NCBI RefSeq assembly: GCF_003935895.2
Contig: NZ_CP054058.1
Location: 1,364,001-1,428,000, forward strand
DNA: 64,000 nt
Direction of reading: 5' to 3'
DNA from: Scandinavium goeteborgense
GTDB lineage: Bacteria > Pseudomonadota > Gammaproteobacteria > Enterobacterales > Enterobacteriaceae
The first letter of the stretch is position 1. Each line of letters begins with the position of its first letter. Made by a program: the position numbers and the translations under genes. Shown in pieces: positions 1 through 9,541 of this stretch. Below the pieces are notes generated by a model. The model ran no database searches. It saw nothing but the letters and a program-made list of their open reading frames with translations, and was not told the DNA's origin.

Positions 1-131
1 TTATTGATAAGTGCAGTGGAGTCTTCAAATTCGCCGACGACATTCACCCACTCGATTTGCTCAAGTGATTTGCGAATACCGAACAGTACAATCGGGTGAT
101 CATCGGCAATAATAACGTTCATATTGTTCAT
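1..131 (-). CDS. rcsB: RcsB response regulator, N-terminal fragment (cut by window edge)
   Basis: Only the first 43 codons are inside the window. They read MNNMNVIIADDHPIVLFGIR and continue to EDSTALIN, which is the start of the receiver domain of RcsB, including the acidic pair Asp10-Asp11 of the phosphorylation pocket. The phosphoacceptor Asp (near residue 56) and the C-terminal LuxR-type HTH lie outside. RcsB is the DNA-binding output of the Rcs envelope-stress phosphorelay, and receives phosphate from the HPt domain of RcsD. The ATG lies 16 bp after the rcsD stop on the same strand, so the two are co-transcribed as in E. coli. Identity is very secure. Confidence 0.95.
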   Translation of the reverse strand, partial: MNNMNVIIADDHPIVLFGIRKSLEQIEWVNVVGEFEDSTALIN

Positions 132-147
132 GTATTAGGCTACCTTG

Positions 148-2823
148 CTACATCAAGCTTTTGACGTAGGCGTCAATGTCGCTGATATATTTTTCTGTGC
201 CGGGTGCATCCTTCTCACGAATGAGATGCTCCAGCGTTTCACATAACTGCTTGCCGGGTACCAGATTGAGCATGGCAAACACCCCTTTCAGGCGGTGAGC
301 TGTCTGTGCCAGCGCAGCAAAGTCAGTTGTTGCTGACTCAGTATACAACCTCTTAACATCTTCCGGTACCGTATCAACAAACAGCGCATAATAACCGCTG
401 GCATGGAGCTCGGCGTTTTCATTTACACCCGCGGGTGTTCCCAGCAACTCTCCCTGTGCGAGTTGTTCTTCTATAAGTTGTAGCACTGCTTCCTGCATGG
501 CATTACTGATATTGAAGTTGACCCGTAGCTGACCTGGACCAATCTTACGAATACCGGCCTCATCATCGCTTAAAAGCAAGCCAAGCGCAGTAAGATTAGA
601 CGGATTATCAGTTAAAAACAGATCATATTCTTGACTTGTCAGGCGCTCATCCGGGGAAATGCAGCTCGCGCCCCAGTTTTCCAGCTGTCGAACGACCACG
701 CTGCGCACTTCATTGGACGTAATATCGATCATCGCAATGACGTCGTCGAGCAGCTTCTCTTCCGATTCCGCTTCTTCTTCACGCGGTGCCATTTTGACGT
801 GCAGCGAGTAACGCGTACCCAGCGATTCGCGGGCTTTAATATTCAGATGGCCGCCAAGCTTACGCGCCAGTTGGTCGCACAGCCAGAAGGTGAGGGCGTT
901 GGCTTTGCCGAATCGGTCTTCCTGAGTGTCGTTCAGGAACGGGAAGTGAAGATTGTCGATTTCACTGTTCGACACGCCGTTGCCGGTATCCAGAATACGG
1001 AAGGTCAGTCGGTCTTCCGCAGATTCATCTTTGCCGACTTCAAGCGTCACTTTGCCGATTTGAGTGGTCGTGACCGCGTACTGGATAAGCAGCAGCAGGA
1101 TTCGCTTGAGCGCTTCGCGATCGCCATGACGCTGTTCGCTGGCCGCCAGATGGTTGTTGATCAACAGCTGCAGGCCTTTACGCTTAATCACCGGTAAAAC
1201 TTCCGGCACCACTTCGTCGATCAAATCCTGAATCGAGAACAGCGCGGATTGTCCTTTCCAGCCATCGCCTTCCAGCATATTCGCCAGTTGGATCTCGTCG
1301 ACCAGACGCACCACCGTATCGGCGTGTTGAGCGAGTTTCTGATTTTCATCACCCTTCAGTGCCGCGGCGTCTTCGGCCAGCGCTTTCACCGGTTGCTTCA
1401 GCGCTTCGCCAATGTTCTGCATAAAAGCGATGCGACCATGCTGGTTTTTCTCATACAGACGCTGGGCCTGTTTAAGCTTTTTGTTCACCAGCACTTCTTT
1501 ATCTTGATCGCGAATAATGAAGATTTGCGTGCGCGGCGCCACCTGGCTGCGGAACTGGCGTATTTCGTACAGTTCGTTATTGATCGTCGCCTGAATGACG
1601 CCCTGATGCTGGTCGGCCATGCTGGTGATATTTTGCAGATTCAGGTGCGGCAGCAGGTGATCGGCAATTTTGTTACTGATAACCGTGCGATTCGATTCCT
1701 GGTCATGCACCAGTAGCCCCAGCGGCAGCACTGAGACAATCTCTTCATTAATCGCTTTCAGCACCCGCAGTTCATTGTTGGCGGAGCCAGGCGTGGCGTT
1801 TTCCGTCTGGCGGCGACCGGAATAATGACGGAAGGTGTTATAGCCAAACAGCGCCAATGCCAGCAGGCCGATGTTCAACAGCAGCGGCAGCAAAATGTTT
1901 TGCAAGGTATCGAGCAGCAGCGTACCGAATGGTACCTGCCACACCAGGCGCATGCCGGTGGAATTGACCGATGAGGCAATCTCAATGCGCGAGCTGTTGA
2001 AATTGATGCTCACGCTGTCAGCGGCTTCTTTGTCCTGATTGCGCAGATTTTTCTGTTTAGGGTCCGGCTCAAGGCGGAAACTGTCCAGCGCCATGCCCGG
2101 CGGGAGCAGATCGTTAATCGGTAAGTCGAAAGCCACGACGGTGGCCAGATGACCCGGCTGGTTGAAGGTCGTTCGCAGCGTAAAGTAGTGGCCGTTCTGC
2201 CAGGCGAGGCGGCGCAGAGCCGAGAAGGTTTCGCGTTCATCCAGCGTATTGGCCTGCTGGAGCATTTCTGCGCGGCGTGAATCGACAATGCTGCCCACCG
2301 TAGACTCTTTAAAACCCGCGGACAGGTCTTTCAGCGGCAGGGTAGAAATAAGGATCAGGCTATTATCCTGGCCGTTGAGGTAGTACATCGACCATGGAAC
2401 GGTTTCAGCCCCCCACAGCGTATCGAGGTAGTTCGACATTTTTTGCGTCATGTCGAGGGTAGCGCCATCGTGGGAGCCGAAAATCAGCGCTTCTGTTTTA
2501 CGACGTGGTTTCTCGAGGTAATACACGTCCTGCTTCAGGCGGGTTTCCTGAAGGCCATCACCGCCTGAGGTTGGCGTCGCGGACGCGGCGATGTTGTCGT
2601 AAATCTGCCAGGTGGCGTAGCGCCAGGTATCGATGCGTTTATGGATGGAATGCGTCATATCGACAATCTGATAGCTTTTATCCTTCAGCCAGGCATTCAC
2701 CGCACTCTGGATCATCACGCCCATTGTCACCAACAGCACGACAATCAGCAGCAGAAAGAAACGGTTAATGCTCCCTGGAATAAGGGAAAACTTGTTGGAG
2801 ATAGTCGGGTCGGAATGACTCAT
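148..2823 (-). CDS. rcsD: RcsD phosphotransfer protein of the Rcs phosphorelay
   Basis: The product is 891 aa, against 890 aa for E. coli RcsD. An N-terminal membrane anchor (about residues 20-40) precedes a periplasmic domain. A second transmembrane segment lies near residues 305-325 (run of Leu/Ile/Ala), followed by a degenerate histidine-kinase-like region. A C-terminal HPt domain carries the phospho-His in TAHRLKGVF (about residue 843). RcsD passes phosphate from RcsC to RcsB at the inner membrane to control capsule, motility and envelope genes. It lies directly upstream of rcsB. The ribosome binding site before the ATG is weak. The first residues (MSHSDPTISNKFSLIPGS) differ from E. coli and then become nearly identical, which supports this start. 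Confidence 0.96.
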   Translation of the reverse strand: MSHSDPTISNKFSLIPGSINRFFLLLIVVLLVTMGVMIQSAVNAWLKDKSYQIVDMTHSIHKRIDTWRYATWQIYDNIAASATPTSGGDGLQETRLKQDVYYLEKPRRKTEALIFGSHDGATLDMTQKMSNYLDTLWGAETVPWSMYYLNGQDNSLILISTLPLKDLSAGFKESTVGSIVDSRRAEMLQQANTLDERETFSALRRLAWQNGHYFTLRTTFNQPGHLATVVAFDLPINDLLPPGMALDSFRLEPDPKQKNLRNQDKEAADSVSINFNSSRIEIASSVNSTGMRLVWQVPFGTLLLDTLQNILLPLLLNIGLLALALFGYNTFRHYSGRRQTENATPGSANNELRVLKAINEEIVSVLPLGLLVHDQESNRTVISNKIADHLLPHLNLQNITSMADQHQGVIQATINNELYEIRQFRSQVAPRTQIFIIRDQDKEVLVNKKLKQAQRLYEKNQHGRIAFMQNIGEALKQPVKALAEDAAALKGDENQKLAQHADTVVRLVDEIQLANMLEGDGWKGQSALFSIQDLIDEVVPEVLPVIKRKGLQLLINNHLAASEQRHGDREALKRILLLLIQYAVTTTQIGKVTLEVGKDESAEDRLTFRILDTGNGVSNSEIDNLHFPFLNDTQEDRFGKANALTFWLCDQLARKLGGHLNIKARESLGTRYSLHVKMAPREEEAESEEKLLDDVIAMIDITSNEVRSVVVRQLENWGASCISPDERLTSQEYDLFLTDNPSNLTALGLLLSDDEAGIRKIGPGQLRVNFNISNAMQEAVLQLIEEQLAQGELLGTPAGVNENAELHASGYYALFVDTVPEDVKRLYTESATTDFAALAQTAHRLKGVFAMLNLVPGKQLCETLEHLIREKDAPGTEKYISDIDAYVKSLM

Positions 2824-3210
2824 TCGTGTGTGTAATCCATGATGACTGCACCAAATAAAATGCGTTGAAAGCGGGTCTGCTGCCTTTGGCGAAAACCTGT
2901 TGCCGGTTTTCTGCTGGGTTTAGTCACGGCAACTCCAGCAGGCAGTATAAAGGGTAATGCGCCAATTTCCACATTCTCAGGCCGGTTGTTGACTTTGTGA
3001 ACAATCTGCACAGTTGTCTCACAGGGATGTACATGGTTACATTTTCTGTACAAATATTTACGCTGAGATCTATAAGAATAGCACTAAATAACAAGAGATT
3101 ATTTAACCCGTAGTGCCTAAGGGGAATTTTTCCAGTGGGGGTGATTACTTAATAGTCGTTATGATTTCGAGTGGGTAGCACACGGCTATTAATTTGCGTA
3201 AAGAAAGGTA
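2824..3210. other. Intergenic stretch between rcsD and micF
   Basis: No convincing gene is seen in these 387 bases. On the minus strand a possible -10 hexamer TATACT (positions 2944-2949) lies about 120 bp before rcsD and may be its promoter, although no good -35 accompanies it. Short open frames here lack a ribosome binding site and a family resemblance. Confidence 0.5.
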
Positions 3211-3303
3211 AAAAAAAACCGGATGCGAAGCACCCGGTAGAAATATGAGTAAACAGACATTCAGAACTGAATGACGGTAATAAATAAAGTTAATGATGAT
3301 AGC
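3211..3303 (-). ncRNA. micF: MicF antisense small RNA
   Basis: The minus strand begins GCTATCATCATTAACTTTAT and ends in a GC hairpin followed by eight U residues, giving exactly 93 nt, the length of E. coli MicF. The 5' segment is the part that pairs with the ompF leader and blocks its translation with Hfq. Changes relative to E. coli (recalled) are concentrated in the loops, and the ompF-pairing 5' region is conserved. It is divergent from ompC and shares the OmpR-binding region between them, as in E. coli. Confidence 0.95.
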
Positions 3304-3459
3304 GTTGATTATTTTAGAGATCGTTGAGGAATTTGTTTTGTCATTCAGTGCTATACGGATTATTGCGTGAATTCTATTGATTTCATTGATTATTTTATTA
3401 ATTTTGATTTTTGGTGCTATATTTTTTGGCATTTCGTGGCATGAAAAAGTTCCGTGAAA

Positions 3460-3517
3460 TTTACATATTGAAACATCTAGTGGGTAATTTGAAACACCTT
3501 AAAAGTTCTCGTATCAT
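3460..3517 (+). promoter_or_regulatory. OmpR-binding boxes of the ompC promoter (C1-C3)
   Basis: Two copies of a TTACATATTGAAACATC-like motif (3461-3477 and about 3483-3498) and a third, weaker one (to about 3517) match the spacing and sequence of the OmpR sites upstream of E. coli ompC. A weak -10 (CACAAT, 3548-3553) follows. The weak -10 is consistent with a promoter that depends on OmpR-P. The same sites probably also drive micF on the other strand. Confidence 0.8.
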
Positions 3518-3626
3518 TTTCTTGTTGGATATTTCTGGATTTTGCAGCACAATGGGTTGCCGACTGATTAGAGGGTTAATCAGTAAGCAGTGGCATAAAA
3601 AAGGCATATAACAGAGGGTTAATAAA

Positions 3627-4742
3627 ATGAAAGTTAAAGTACTGTCCCTCCTGGTACCAGCACTGCTGGTAGCGGGCGCAGCAAATGCGGCTGAAATTTA
3701 TAACAAAGACGGCAACAAATTAGATCTGTACGGTAAAGTAGACGGCCTGCACTATTTCTCTGACGACAAGGGCGCTGACGGCGACCAGTCTTACATTCGT
3801 CTGGGCTTCAAAGGCGAAACTCAGGTTAACGACCAGATCACCGGTTACGGCCAGTGGGAATACAACGTTCAGGCGAACAACGTAGAAGGTTCTTCTGATC
3901 AAGCATGGACTCGTGTTGGTTTCGCGGGTATTCGTGTTAAAGATGCCGGTTCTTTCGACTACGGTCGTAACTACGGTGTTGTTTACGACGTAACTTCATG
4001 GACCGACGTCCTGCCAGAATTCGGCGGCGACACCTACGGTTCTGACAACTTCATGCAGCAGCGTGGTAACGGCTACGCGACTTACCGTAACACCGACTTC
4101 TTCGGTCTGGTTGACGGTCTGAACTTCGCTGTACAGTACCAGGGTAAAAACGGCAGCATCAGCGGCGAAGGCGCAACTGCCAACGGCCGTGGTGCTCTGA
4201 AACAGAACGGCGACGGCGTCGGCGGTTCCGTAACTTATGATCTGGGCGAAGGCTTCGGTCTGGGTGCTGCAATGTCCAGCTCCAAACGTACTACCGATCA
4301 GAACGATGCATTTACTGGTGCAAATGGCATTGTTTACGGTGAAGGCGATCGCGCTGAAACCTACACTGGCGGCCTGAAATATGACGCGAACAACGTCTAC
4401 CTGGCAGCTCAGTACACCCAGACTTACAATGCAACCCGCATCGGTTCCCTGGGCTGGGCGAACAAAGCTCAGAACTTCGAAATGGTTGCTCAGTACCAGT
4501 TCGACTTCGGTCTGCGTCCATCCGTGGCTTACCTGCAGTCTAAAGGTAAGGACATCGAGAATGGTTACGGCGACCAGGACGTCCTGAAATATGTTGATGT
4601 TGGCGCGACTTACTACTTCAACAAAAACATGTCCACCTACGTTGACTACAAAATCAACCTGCTGGACGAAAACAACTTCACCCGTAACGCTGGCATCTCT
4701 ACCGATGACATCGTTGCACTGGGTCTGGTTTACCAGTTCTAA
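3627..4742 (+). CDS. ompC: Outer membrane porin OmpC
   Basis: This is a 371-aa general porin. A 21-residue signal peptide ends in GAANA and the mature protein starts [17 protein letters not shown], typical of the OmpC/OmpF/PhoE family. The 16-strand barrel pattern of alternating aromatic/hydrophobic residues ends with the C-terminal ...GLVYQF, where the last Phe is the BAM recognition signal. The constriction loop L3 lies near [14 protein letters not shown]. OmpC rather than OmpF is supported by the position next to micF and rcsD and by the OmpR boxes. Surface loops differ from E. coli, as expected for a phage- and antibody-exposed protein. A strong terminator follows. Confidence 0.97.
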   Translation: MKVKVLSLLVPALLVAGAANAAEIYNKDGNKLDLYGKVDGLHYFSDDKGADGDQSYIRLGFKGETQVNDQITGYGQWEYNVQANNVEGSSDQAWTRVGFAGIRVKDAGSFDYGRNYGVVYDVTSWTDVLPEFGGDTYGSDNFMQQRGNGYATYRNTDFFGLVDGLNFAVQYQGKNGSISGEGATANGRGALKQNGDGVGGSVTYDLGEGFGLGAAMSSSKRTTDQNDAFTGANGIVYGEGDRAETYTGGLKYDANNVYLAAQYTQTYNATRIGSLGWANKAQNFEMVAQYQFDFGLRPSVAYLQSKGKDIENGYGDQDVLKYVDVGATYYFNKNMSTYVDYKINLLDENNFTRNAGISTDDIVALGLVYQF

Positions 4743-4759
4743 TCGACTGCTAATCAGTA

Positions 4760-4788
4760 AAAAAGGGTCCTTCGGGACCCTTTTTTTA
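4760..4788 (+). terminator. Rho-independent terminator of ompC
   Basis: The hairpin AAAGGGTCC-TTC-GGGACCCTTT followed by a run of T lies 20 bp after the ompC stop. Confidence 0.92.
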
Positions 4789-4844
4789 TCCCTTGTTTAC
4801 GTTGATTGGTGTACCCTTGCGCGCAAACATGAGGGGCATTACGT

Positions 4845-5900
4845 ATGGATTTCACTTATTTCCGCGCGGCACTGATGGCCGTCGCTCTCGTTATTTCCGG
4901 CTGCGATAACAGCACGCCAACACCACCTGCGCAAAAAGCGCCTGCCACCGTCCTTGAAGGCAAGACCATGGGGACATTCTGGCGGGTCAGCGTCATTAAT
5001 CTCGACAGTAGCAAAGCAGAGGCTCTGCGCCAAAAGGTACAAAACCAGCTGGACGCCGACGATCAGCTGCTGTCCACGTGGAAAAACGACTCCGCGCTGA
5101 TGCGATTCAACCACTCTACCAGTACTGCACCGTGGCCGGTCAGCGAAGCGATGGCGGATATCGTCACCGAATCACTGCGTATCGGCGCGAAAACTCAGGG
5201 TGCCATGGACATTACCGTCGGGCCGCTGGTGAATCTGTGGGGCTTTGGTCCGGACAAACAGCCAGTGAAAACGCCGGATCAGGCGCAAATTGACACCGCA
5301 AGAATGCGTACCGGTCTGAAACATCTGACGGTCATTAATCAGTCTGGCAGCCAGTACTTACAAAAAGATATTCCCGATCTGTATGTTGATCTCTCGACCG
5401 TAGGCGAAGGCTATGCCGCCGATCATCTGGCGCGCTTAATGGAACAGGAAGGCATCGCCCGTTACCTGGTTTCCGTGGGCGGTGCGCTGTCGAGCCGCGG
5501 CATGAATGCCGAAGGGCATCCGTGGCGTGTGGCGATTCAGAAACCGACAGACAAAGAAAATGCGGTGCAGGCGATTGTCGATATCAACGGCCACGGCATC
5601 AGCACCTCAGGCAGTTATCGCAACTATTACGAGCTTGACGGCAAACGCATTTCCCACGTTATCGACCCGCAAACCGGGGCGCCCATCCAGCATAAACTGG
5701 TGTCGGTGACGGTGATATCGCCGACCGCGCTGGAAGCCGACGGCTGGGACACGGGGCTGATGGTGCTCGGTCCGGAGAAAGCCAAAGAGGTCGTGCGCGA
5801 GCAGGGGCTGGCGGTCTACATGATTATCAAAGACGGCGACGGCTTCAAAACCTGGATGTCACCGCAGTTCGAAACCTTCCTGGTCAGCGGCAAAAATTAA
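4845..5900 (+). CDS. apbE: FAD:protein FMN transferase ApbE (lipoprotein)
   Basis: The product is 351 aa, the same length as E. coli ApbE. It attaches FMN covalently to Thr residues of flavoproteins such as the NQR and RNF subunits, in the periplasm. An N-terminal hydrophobic segment ends in the lipobox VISGC (Cys near residue 21), so it is a lipoprotein. The ApbE core is visible: EGKTMGTFWRV, then the FAD/Mg site including GAMDITVGPLVNLWGFGP and the ISTSGSYRNYY and HVIDPQTGAP motifs. It is monocistronic after the ompC terminator. Its stop overlaps the ada operator. Confidence 0.95.
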   Translation: MDFTYFRAALMAVALVISGCDNSTPTPPAQKAPATVLEGKTMGTFWRVSVINLDSSKAEALRQKVQNQLDADDQLLSTWKNDSALMRFNHSTSTAPWPVSEAMADIVTESLRIGAKTQGAMDITVGPLVNLWGFGPDKQPVKTPDQAQIDTARMRTGLKHLTVINQSGSQYLQKDIPDLYVDLSTVGEGYAADHLARLMEQEGIARYLVSVGGALSSRGMNAEGHPWRVAIQKPTDKENAVQAIVDINGHGISTSGSYRNYYELDGKRISHVIDPQTGAPIQHKLVSVTVISPTALEADGWDTGLMVLGPEKAKEVVREQGLAVYMIIKDGDGFKTWMSPQFETFLVSGKN

Positions 5901-5908
5901 AAAGCAAG
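5895..5908 (+). promoter_or_regulatory. Candidate Ada box upstream of ada-alkB
   Basis: AATTAAAAAGCAAG matches 12 of 14 positions of the E. coli Ada-binding sequence AATTAAAGCGCAAG (recalled). It lies 69-82 bp before the ada start. It overlaps the last codons of apbE, so the operator sits partly inside the neighbouring gene. Methylated Ada would bind here to induce the operon. Confidence 0.65.
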
Positions 5909-5976
5909 AATGGCGGTTTTTTTCGCTGCCTTCTGCGCCAGACTCAGGCTACCCTAAATAGAGAGCCGGAGACTGT

Positions 5977-7038
5977 ATGAAACATAATGCTGCTATTAAT
6001 GATGAGGTCCGCTGGCAGGCGGTCCTCGACAGAGATTTGGCTGCCGATGGTCAGTTTGTTTTTGCGGTACTGACCACCGGGATCTACTGCCGTCCGTCCT
6101 GTCGGGCGCGCCACGCTCTACGCCAAAACGTCCGTTTCTACCCGAATGTCAGCGCCGCCGAGGCCGCGGGTTTTCGGGCCTGCAAGCGCTGCCAACCTGA
6201 CAAAGCAGACCCACAACAACAGCGTATAGATAAAGTCGCCCAGGCGTGTCGATTGCTGGAACAAGAGCGCACCCTGACGCTCGATGAACTTGCGCGGGAA
6301 GTCGCTGTCAGTCCGTATCATTTCCATCGTCTGTTTAAATCCGTAACCGGCATGACGCCCCGCGCCTGGCAGCAGGCCTGGCGGGCGAAAACGCTGCGTG
6401 ACGCACTGAAAGAAAGCCCAACCGTCACCGACGCCGTTCTGGCCGCCGGTTTTCCTGGTAGCAGCAGTTTCTATCGTCATGCCGACGACACGCTTGGCAT
6501 GACGGCGCGTCAGTTCCGTCGCGGCGGTGATGACCTGCGTGTGCACTACACGCTTCAGTCGTGCCTGCTCGGACGTTGCCTGGTGGCCGCCAGTACCCGC
6601 GGTATTTGTGCCGTTCTGCCCGGCGATAATGATGAAACGTTGATTGCCGAACTTGAGCTGATGTTCCCCCATGCCCAGCGGGAAGAAGCCGATGACGGAT
6701 TCCGTCAGCAGGTCGCGCAGGTTATTGCCCTGTTAGACGGGCAGCGGACAACGGTTTCGCTACCGCTGGATATCCGCGGGACGGCGTTTCAACAGGCAGT
6801 GTGGCATGCGCTGCGTGATATTCCGGCAGGTGAAACCCGCAGCTATCAGCAGGTGGCCGACAGCATTGGCAAACCGAAAGCGGTGCGTGCCGTGGCGAAT
6901 GCCTGTGCGGCCAATAAACTGGCGCTGATTGTACCTTGTCATCGCGTGGTGCGACAGAGTGGGGCGCTGTCTGGCTATCGTTGGGGCGAAGCGCGAAAAA
7001 CGGCCTTACTGCGCCGTGAAGCGGGACAGGAGAGATAA
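5977..7038 (+). CDS. ada: Bifunctional transcriptional activator / O6-alkylguanine-DNA methyltransferase Ada
   Basis: The product is 353 aa. The N-terminal zinc domain has the four Cys ligands Cys38, Cys42, Cys69 and Cys72; Cys38 takes a methyl group from phosphotriesters, which turns Ada into an activator. An AraC-type HTH follows (about residues 85-180). The C-terminal methyltransferase carries the active-site PCHRV with Cys321, which repairs O6-methylguanine. All key residues are intact. alkB starts 2 bp after the stop, so the two form an operon, as in the E. coli adaptive response to alkylation. Confidence 0.97.
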   Translation: MKHNAAINDEVRWQAVLDRDLAADGQFVFAVLTTGIYCRPSCRARHALRQNVRFYPNVSAAEAAGFRACKRCQPDKADPQQQRIDKVAQACRLLEQERTLTLDELAREVAVSPYHFHRLFKSVTGMTPRAWQQAWRAKTLRDALKESPTVTDAVLAAGFPGSSSFYRHADDTLGMTARQFRRGGDDLRVHYTLQSCLLGRCLVAASTRGICAVLPGDNDETLIAELELMFPHAQREEADDGFRQQVAQVIALLDGQRTTVSLPLDIRGTAFQQAVWHALRDIPAGETRSYQQVADSIGKPKAVRAVANACAANKLALIVPCHRVVRQSGALSGYRWGEARKTALLRREAGQER

Positions 7039-7040
7039 CG

Positions 7041-7679
7041 ATGCTGGATTTGTTTGCCGATACACCGCCGTGGCAGGAACCACTCGCGCCGGGGGCGGTT
7101 ATTTTACGTCGCCGCGCGCTGGCCAATGCCGAAGAACTGCTCGCCGAAACCCATCGGGTGGCGGCTCTTTCTCCTTTCCGGCAAATGGTCACGCCCGGCG
7201 GTTACACCATGTCGGTGGCGATGACCAACTGTGGGCTCGTCGGCTGGACGACAAATCAGCACGGTTATTTGTATGCCACCGTCGATCCACAAACCGGGCA
7301 ACGCTGGCCTGCCATGCCCGCCGCTTTTTTGGCGCTGGCGCAGGCATGTGCGCGGGAAGCGGGCTATGCCGATTTTCAGCCGGACGCCTGTCTCATCAAC
7401 CGCTATGCGCCGGGGGCCAAGCTCTCGCTGCATCAGGATAAAGATGAAAAGGACCAACGCGCGCCGATTGTTTCTGTCTCGCTGGGCTTGCCTGCGGTAT
7501 TTCAGTTCGGCGGCCTGAAGCGCAACGATCCCTTGCAGCGTGTACTGCTGGAACATGGCGATGTGGTGGTGTGGGGCGGCGAATCGCGGCTGTTTTATCA
7601 TGGCATTCAGCCGCTTAAAGAGGGCTATCATCCGGCAACCGGCGCGTTCCGTTTTAATCTTACTTTCCGCCATACCTGA
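7041..7679 (+). CDS. alkB: Alpha-ketoglutarate-dependent DNA/RNA demethylase AlkB
   Basis: The product is 212 aa (E. coli 216). This Fe(II)/2-oxoglutarate dioxygenase oxidatively removes methyl groups from 1-methyladenine and 3-methylcytosine. The iron triad is visible as His131 and Asp133 in LHQDKD and His187 in FYHGIQ. The oxoglutarate-binding Arg204 and Arg210 are in the C-terminal RFNLTFR. It is translated immediately after ada and shares its promoter. Confidence 0.97.
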   Translation: MLDLFADTPPWQEPLAPGAVILRRRALANAEELLAETHRVAALSPFRQMVTPGGYTMSVAMTNCGLVGWTTNQHGYLYATVDPQTGQRWPAMPAAFLALAQACAREAGYADFQPDACLINRYAPGAKLSLHQDKDEKDQRAPIVSVSLGLPAVFQFGGLKRNDPLQRVLLEHGDVVVWGGESRLFYHGIQPLKEGYHPATGAFRFNLTFRHT

Positions 7680-7765
7680 AACAGCAATAAAAATAAGAAT
7701 TATTCTTGATGTAGAACGCGAGCCGTTTAAACTGCTGGCTGTTTTGGTCGTCCGGAATCGTTTTT

Positions 7766-9409
7766 ATGCAGCTTCTTCTTCTGGTCTGGCGGCAGTACCG
7801 CTGGCCTTTCATCGCCGTCATGGCGCTGAGCCTGCTGAGCGCCGCGCTCGGTATTGGCCTGATTGCCTTTATTAACCTGCGCCTGATCGAAAGTGTCGAT
7901 GCATCCCTGGCGGTGCTTCCGGAATTTCTCGGCCTGCTCGCGCTGCTCATGGCCGTCACCCTCGGTTCGCAGCTGGCATTAACCGTGCTCGGCCATCACT
8001 TCGTCTATCGCCTGCGCAGTGAATTCATCAAACGTATTCTCGACACCCAAATTGAGCGGGTTGAAAAGCTGGGCAGTGCCGCGCTGCTCGCCGGGCTGAC
8101 CAGCGATGTTCGCGCCATTACTATCGCCTTCGTGCGTTTGCCGGAGCTGGTGCAGGGTATCATCCTGACCTTCGGTTCGGCGGCGTATCTGTTCTTCCTG
8201 TCCGGTAAAATGCTGGTGATCACCGCGTTCTGGATGGCGCTGACTATCTGGGGCGGCTTCGTGCTGGTGGCGCGAGTGTACAAACACATGGCGACCCTGC
8301 GCGAGACGGAAGACAAGTTGTACCATGATTATCAAACCGTGCTGGAAGGGCGCAAAGAACTGACCCTCAACCGCGAGCGCGCGGAGCACATCTTCAACAC
8401 CCTGTATATTCCTGATGCAAAAGAGTACCGCCACCACATCATTCGCGCCGACACCTTCCATTTAAGCGCCGTGAACTGGTCGAATATCATGATGCTCGGG
8501 GCGATTGGCCTCGTGTTCTGGATGGCGAACAGCCTCGGTTGGGCAGACACTAACGTCGCCGCGACCTATTCACTGACGCTGCTGTTCCTGCGCACGCCGC
8601 TGCTTTCTGCCGTCGGCGCGCTGCCGACGCTGCTCAGCGCCCAGGTCGCGTTTAAAAAGCTCAACACTTTTTCGCTGGCGCCGTATCGCGCAGAGTTTCC
8701 AAAGCCGGAAGCCCATCCGCACTGGCAGACGCTGGAACTGCGTGACGTGGAATTCCATTATCAGGACAACACTTTTGCCGTCGGGCCGATTAACCTGACG
8801 CTAAATCGCGGCGAACTGGTGTTTCTGATTGGCGGCAACGGTAGCGGGAAATCAACGCTGGCGATGCTGCTCACCGGGCTCTATCAACCGGTTTCCGGGC
8901 AGATCCTGCTCGACGGTCAGCCGCTGGCGGTGGATAAACCGGAAGATTATCGCAAGCTGTTCTCAGCGGTGTTTACCGACGTGTGGCTGTTCGACCAACT
9001 GCTCGGCCCGGAAGGGCATCAGGCAAATCAGGCGCTTATCGACAAGTGGCTGGAACAGCTGAAAATGGGTCATAAGCTGAAGCTTGAGAACGGTAAAATT
9101 CTTGACCTGAAGCTGTCAAAAGGGCAGAAAAAGCGCGTCGCGCTGCTGCTGGCGCTGGCCGAAGAACGTGACATCATTCTGCTGGATGAATGGGCCGCCG
9201 ATCAGGACCCCCATTTCCGCCGCGAGTTTTATCAGGTTCTGCTGCCGCTGATGCAGGAGATGGGCAAAACGGTGTTCGCCATCAGCCATGACGATCACTA
9301 CTTCATTCACGCCGACCGCCTGCTCGAAATGCGCAACGGCAAACTCAGCGAGCTGACCGGAGAAGAGCGCGATGCTGCTTCCCGGGACGCCGTCGCACGC
9401 ACCGCCTAA
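7766..9409 (+). CDS. yojI: ABC exporter YojI (microcin J25 efflux family)
   Basis: A single 547-aa half-transporter has about six N-terminal membrane helices (residues 1-290) fused to an ATPase domain. Walker A is GGNGSGKST (about residue 360), Walker B is DIILLDEW, and the switch His is in AISHDDHY. The signature is the variant LSKGQ. In E. coli YojI pumps out microcin J25 together with TolC. The gene stands alone between alkB and a terminator. A 13-bp palindrome AAGAATTATTCTT (7695-7707) lies in its leader and might be a regulator site; no specific regulator is recognised. Confidence 0.94.
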   Translation: MQLLLLVWRQYRWPFIAVMALSLLSAALGIGLIAFINLRLIESVDASLAVLPEFLGLLALLMAVTLGSQLALTVLGHHFVYRLRSEFIKRILDTQIERVEKLGSAALLAGLTSDVRAITIAFVRLPELVQGIILTFGSAAYLFFLSGKMLVITAFWMALTIWGGFVLVARVYKHMATLRETEDKLYHDYQTVLEGRKELTLNRERAEHIFNTLYIPDAKEYRHHIIRADTFHLSAVNWSNIMMLGAIGLVFWMANSLGWADTNVAATYSLTLLFLRTPLLSAVGALPTLLSAQVAFKKLNTFSLAPYRAEFPKPEAHPHWQTLELRDVEFHYQDNTFAVGPINLTLNRGELVFLIGGNGSGKSTLAMLLTGLYQPVSGQILLDGQPLAVDKPEDYRKLFSAVFTDVWLFDQLLGPEGHQANQALIDKWLEQLKMGHKLKLENGKILDLKLSKGQKKRVALLLALAEERDIILLDEWAADQDPHFRREFYQVLLPLMQEMGKTVFAISHDDHYFIHADRLLEMRNGKLSELTGEERDAASRDAVARTA

Positions 9410-9416
9410 TTTTCTC

Positions 9417-9439
9417 ACGCCCCTTTTTAGGGGCGTTTG
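9417..9439 (+). terminator. Terminator of yojI
   Basis: The inverted repeat ACGCCCC-TTTTTA-GGGGCGT followed by TT lies 8 bp after the yojI stop. The T-tract is short. Confidence 0.7.
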
Positions 9440-9541
9440 CCTACTTTTCCCGCATCCAGCCACGAGTTTATTATTTTTTACATTCAGTCGCGCTATGCTT
9501 AGAGGCTGGAAAATCGCCCCCCGTTCAAGGATTGCCAACCG

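Noticed and set aside
3145-3432. Minus-strand 95-codon frame upstream of ompC
   Set aside because: It overlaps MicF entirely and the translated sequence is low-complexity Ile/Asn.
9417-9541. Possible Mg2+-sensing leader (M-box) before mgtE
   Set aside because: The gap is only about 100 bp after the yojI terminator and shows none of the long M-box architecture.
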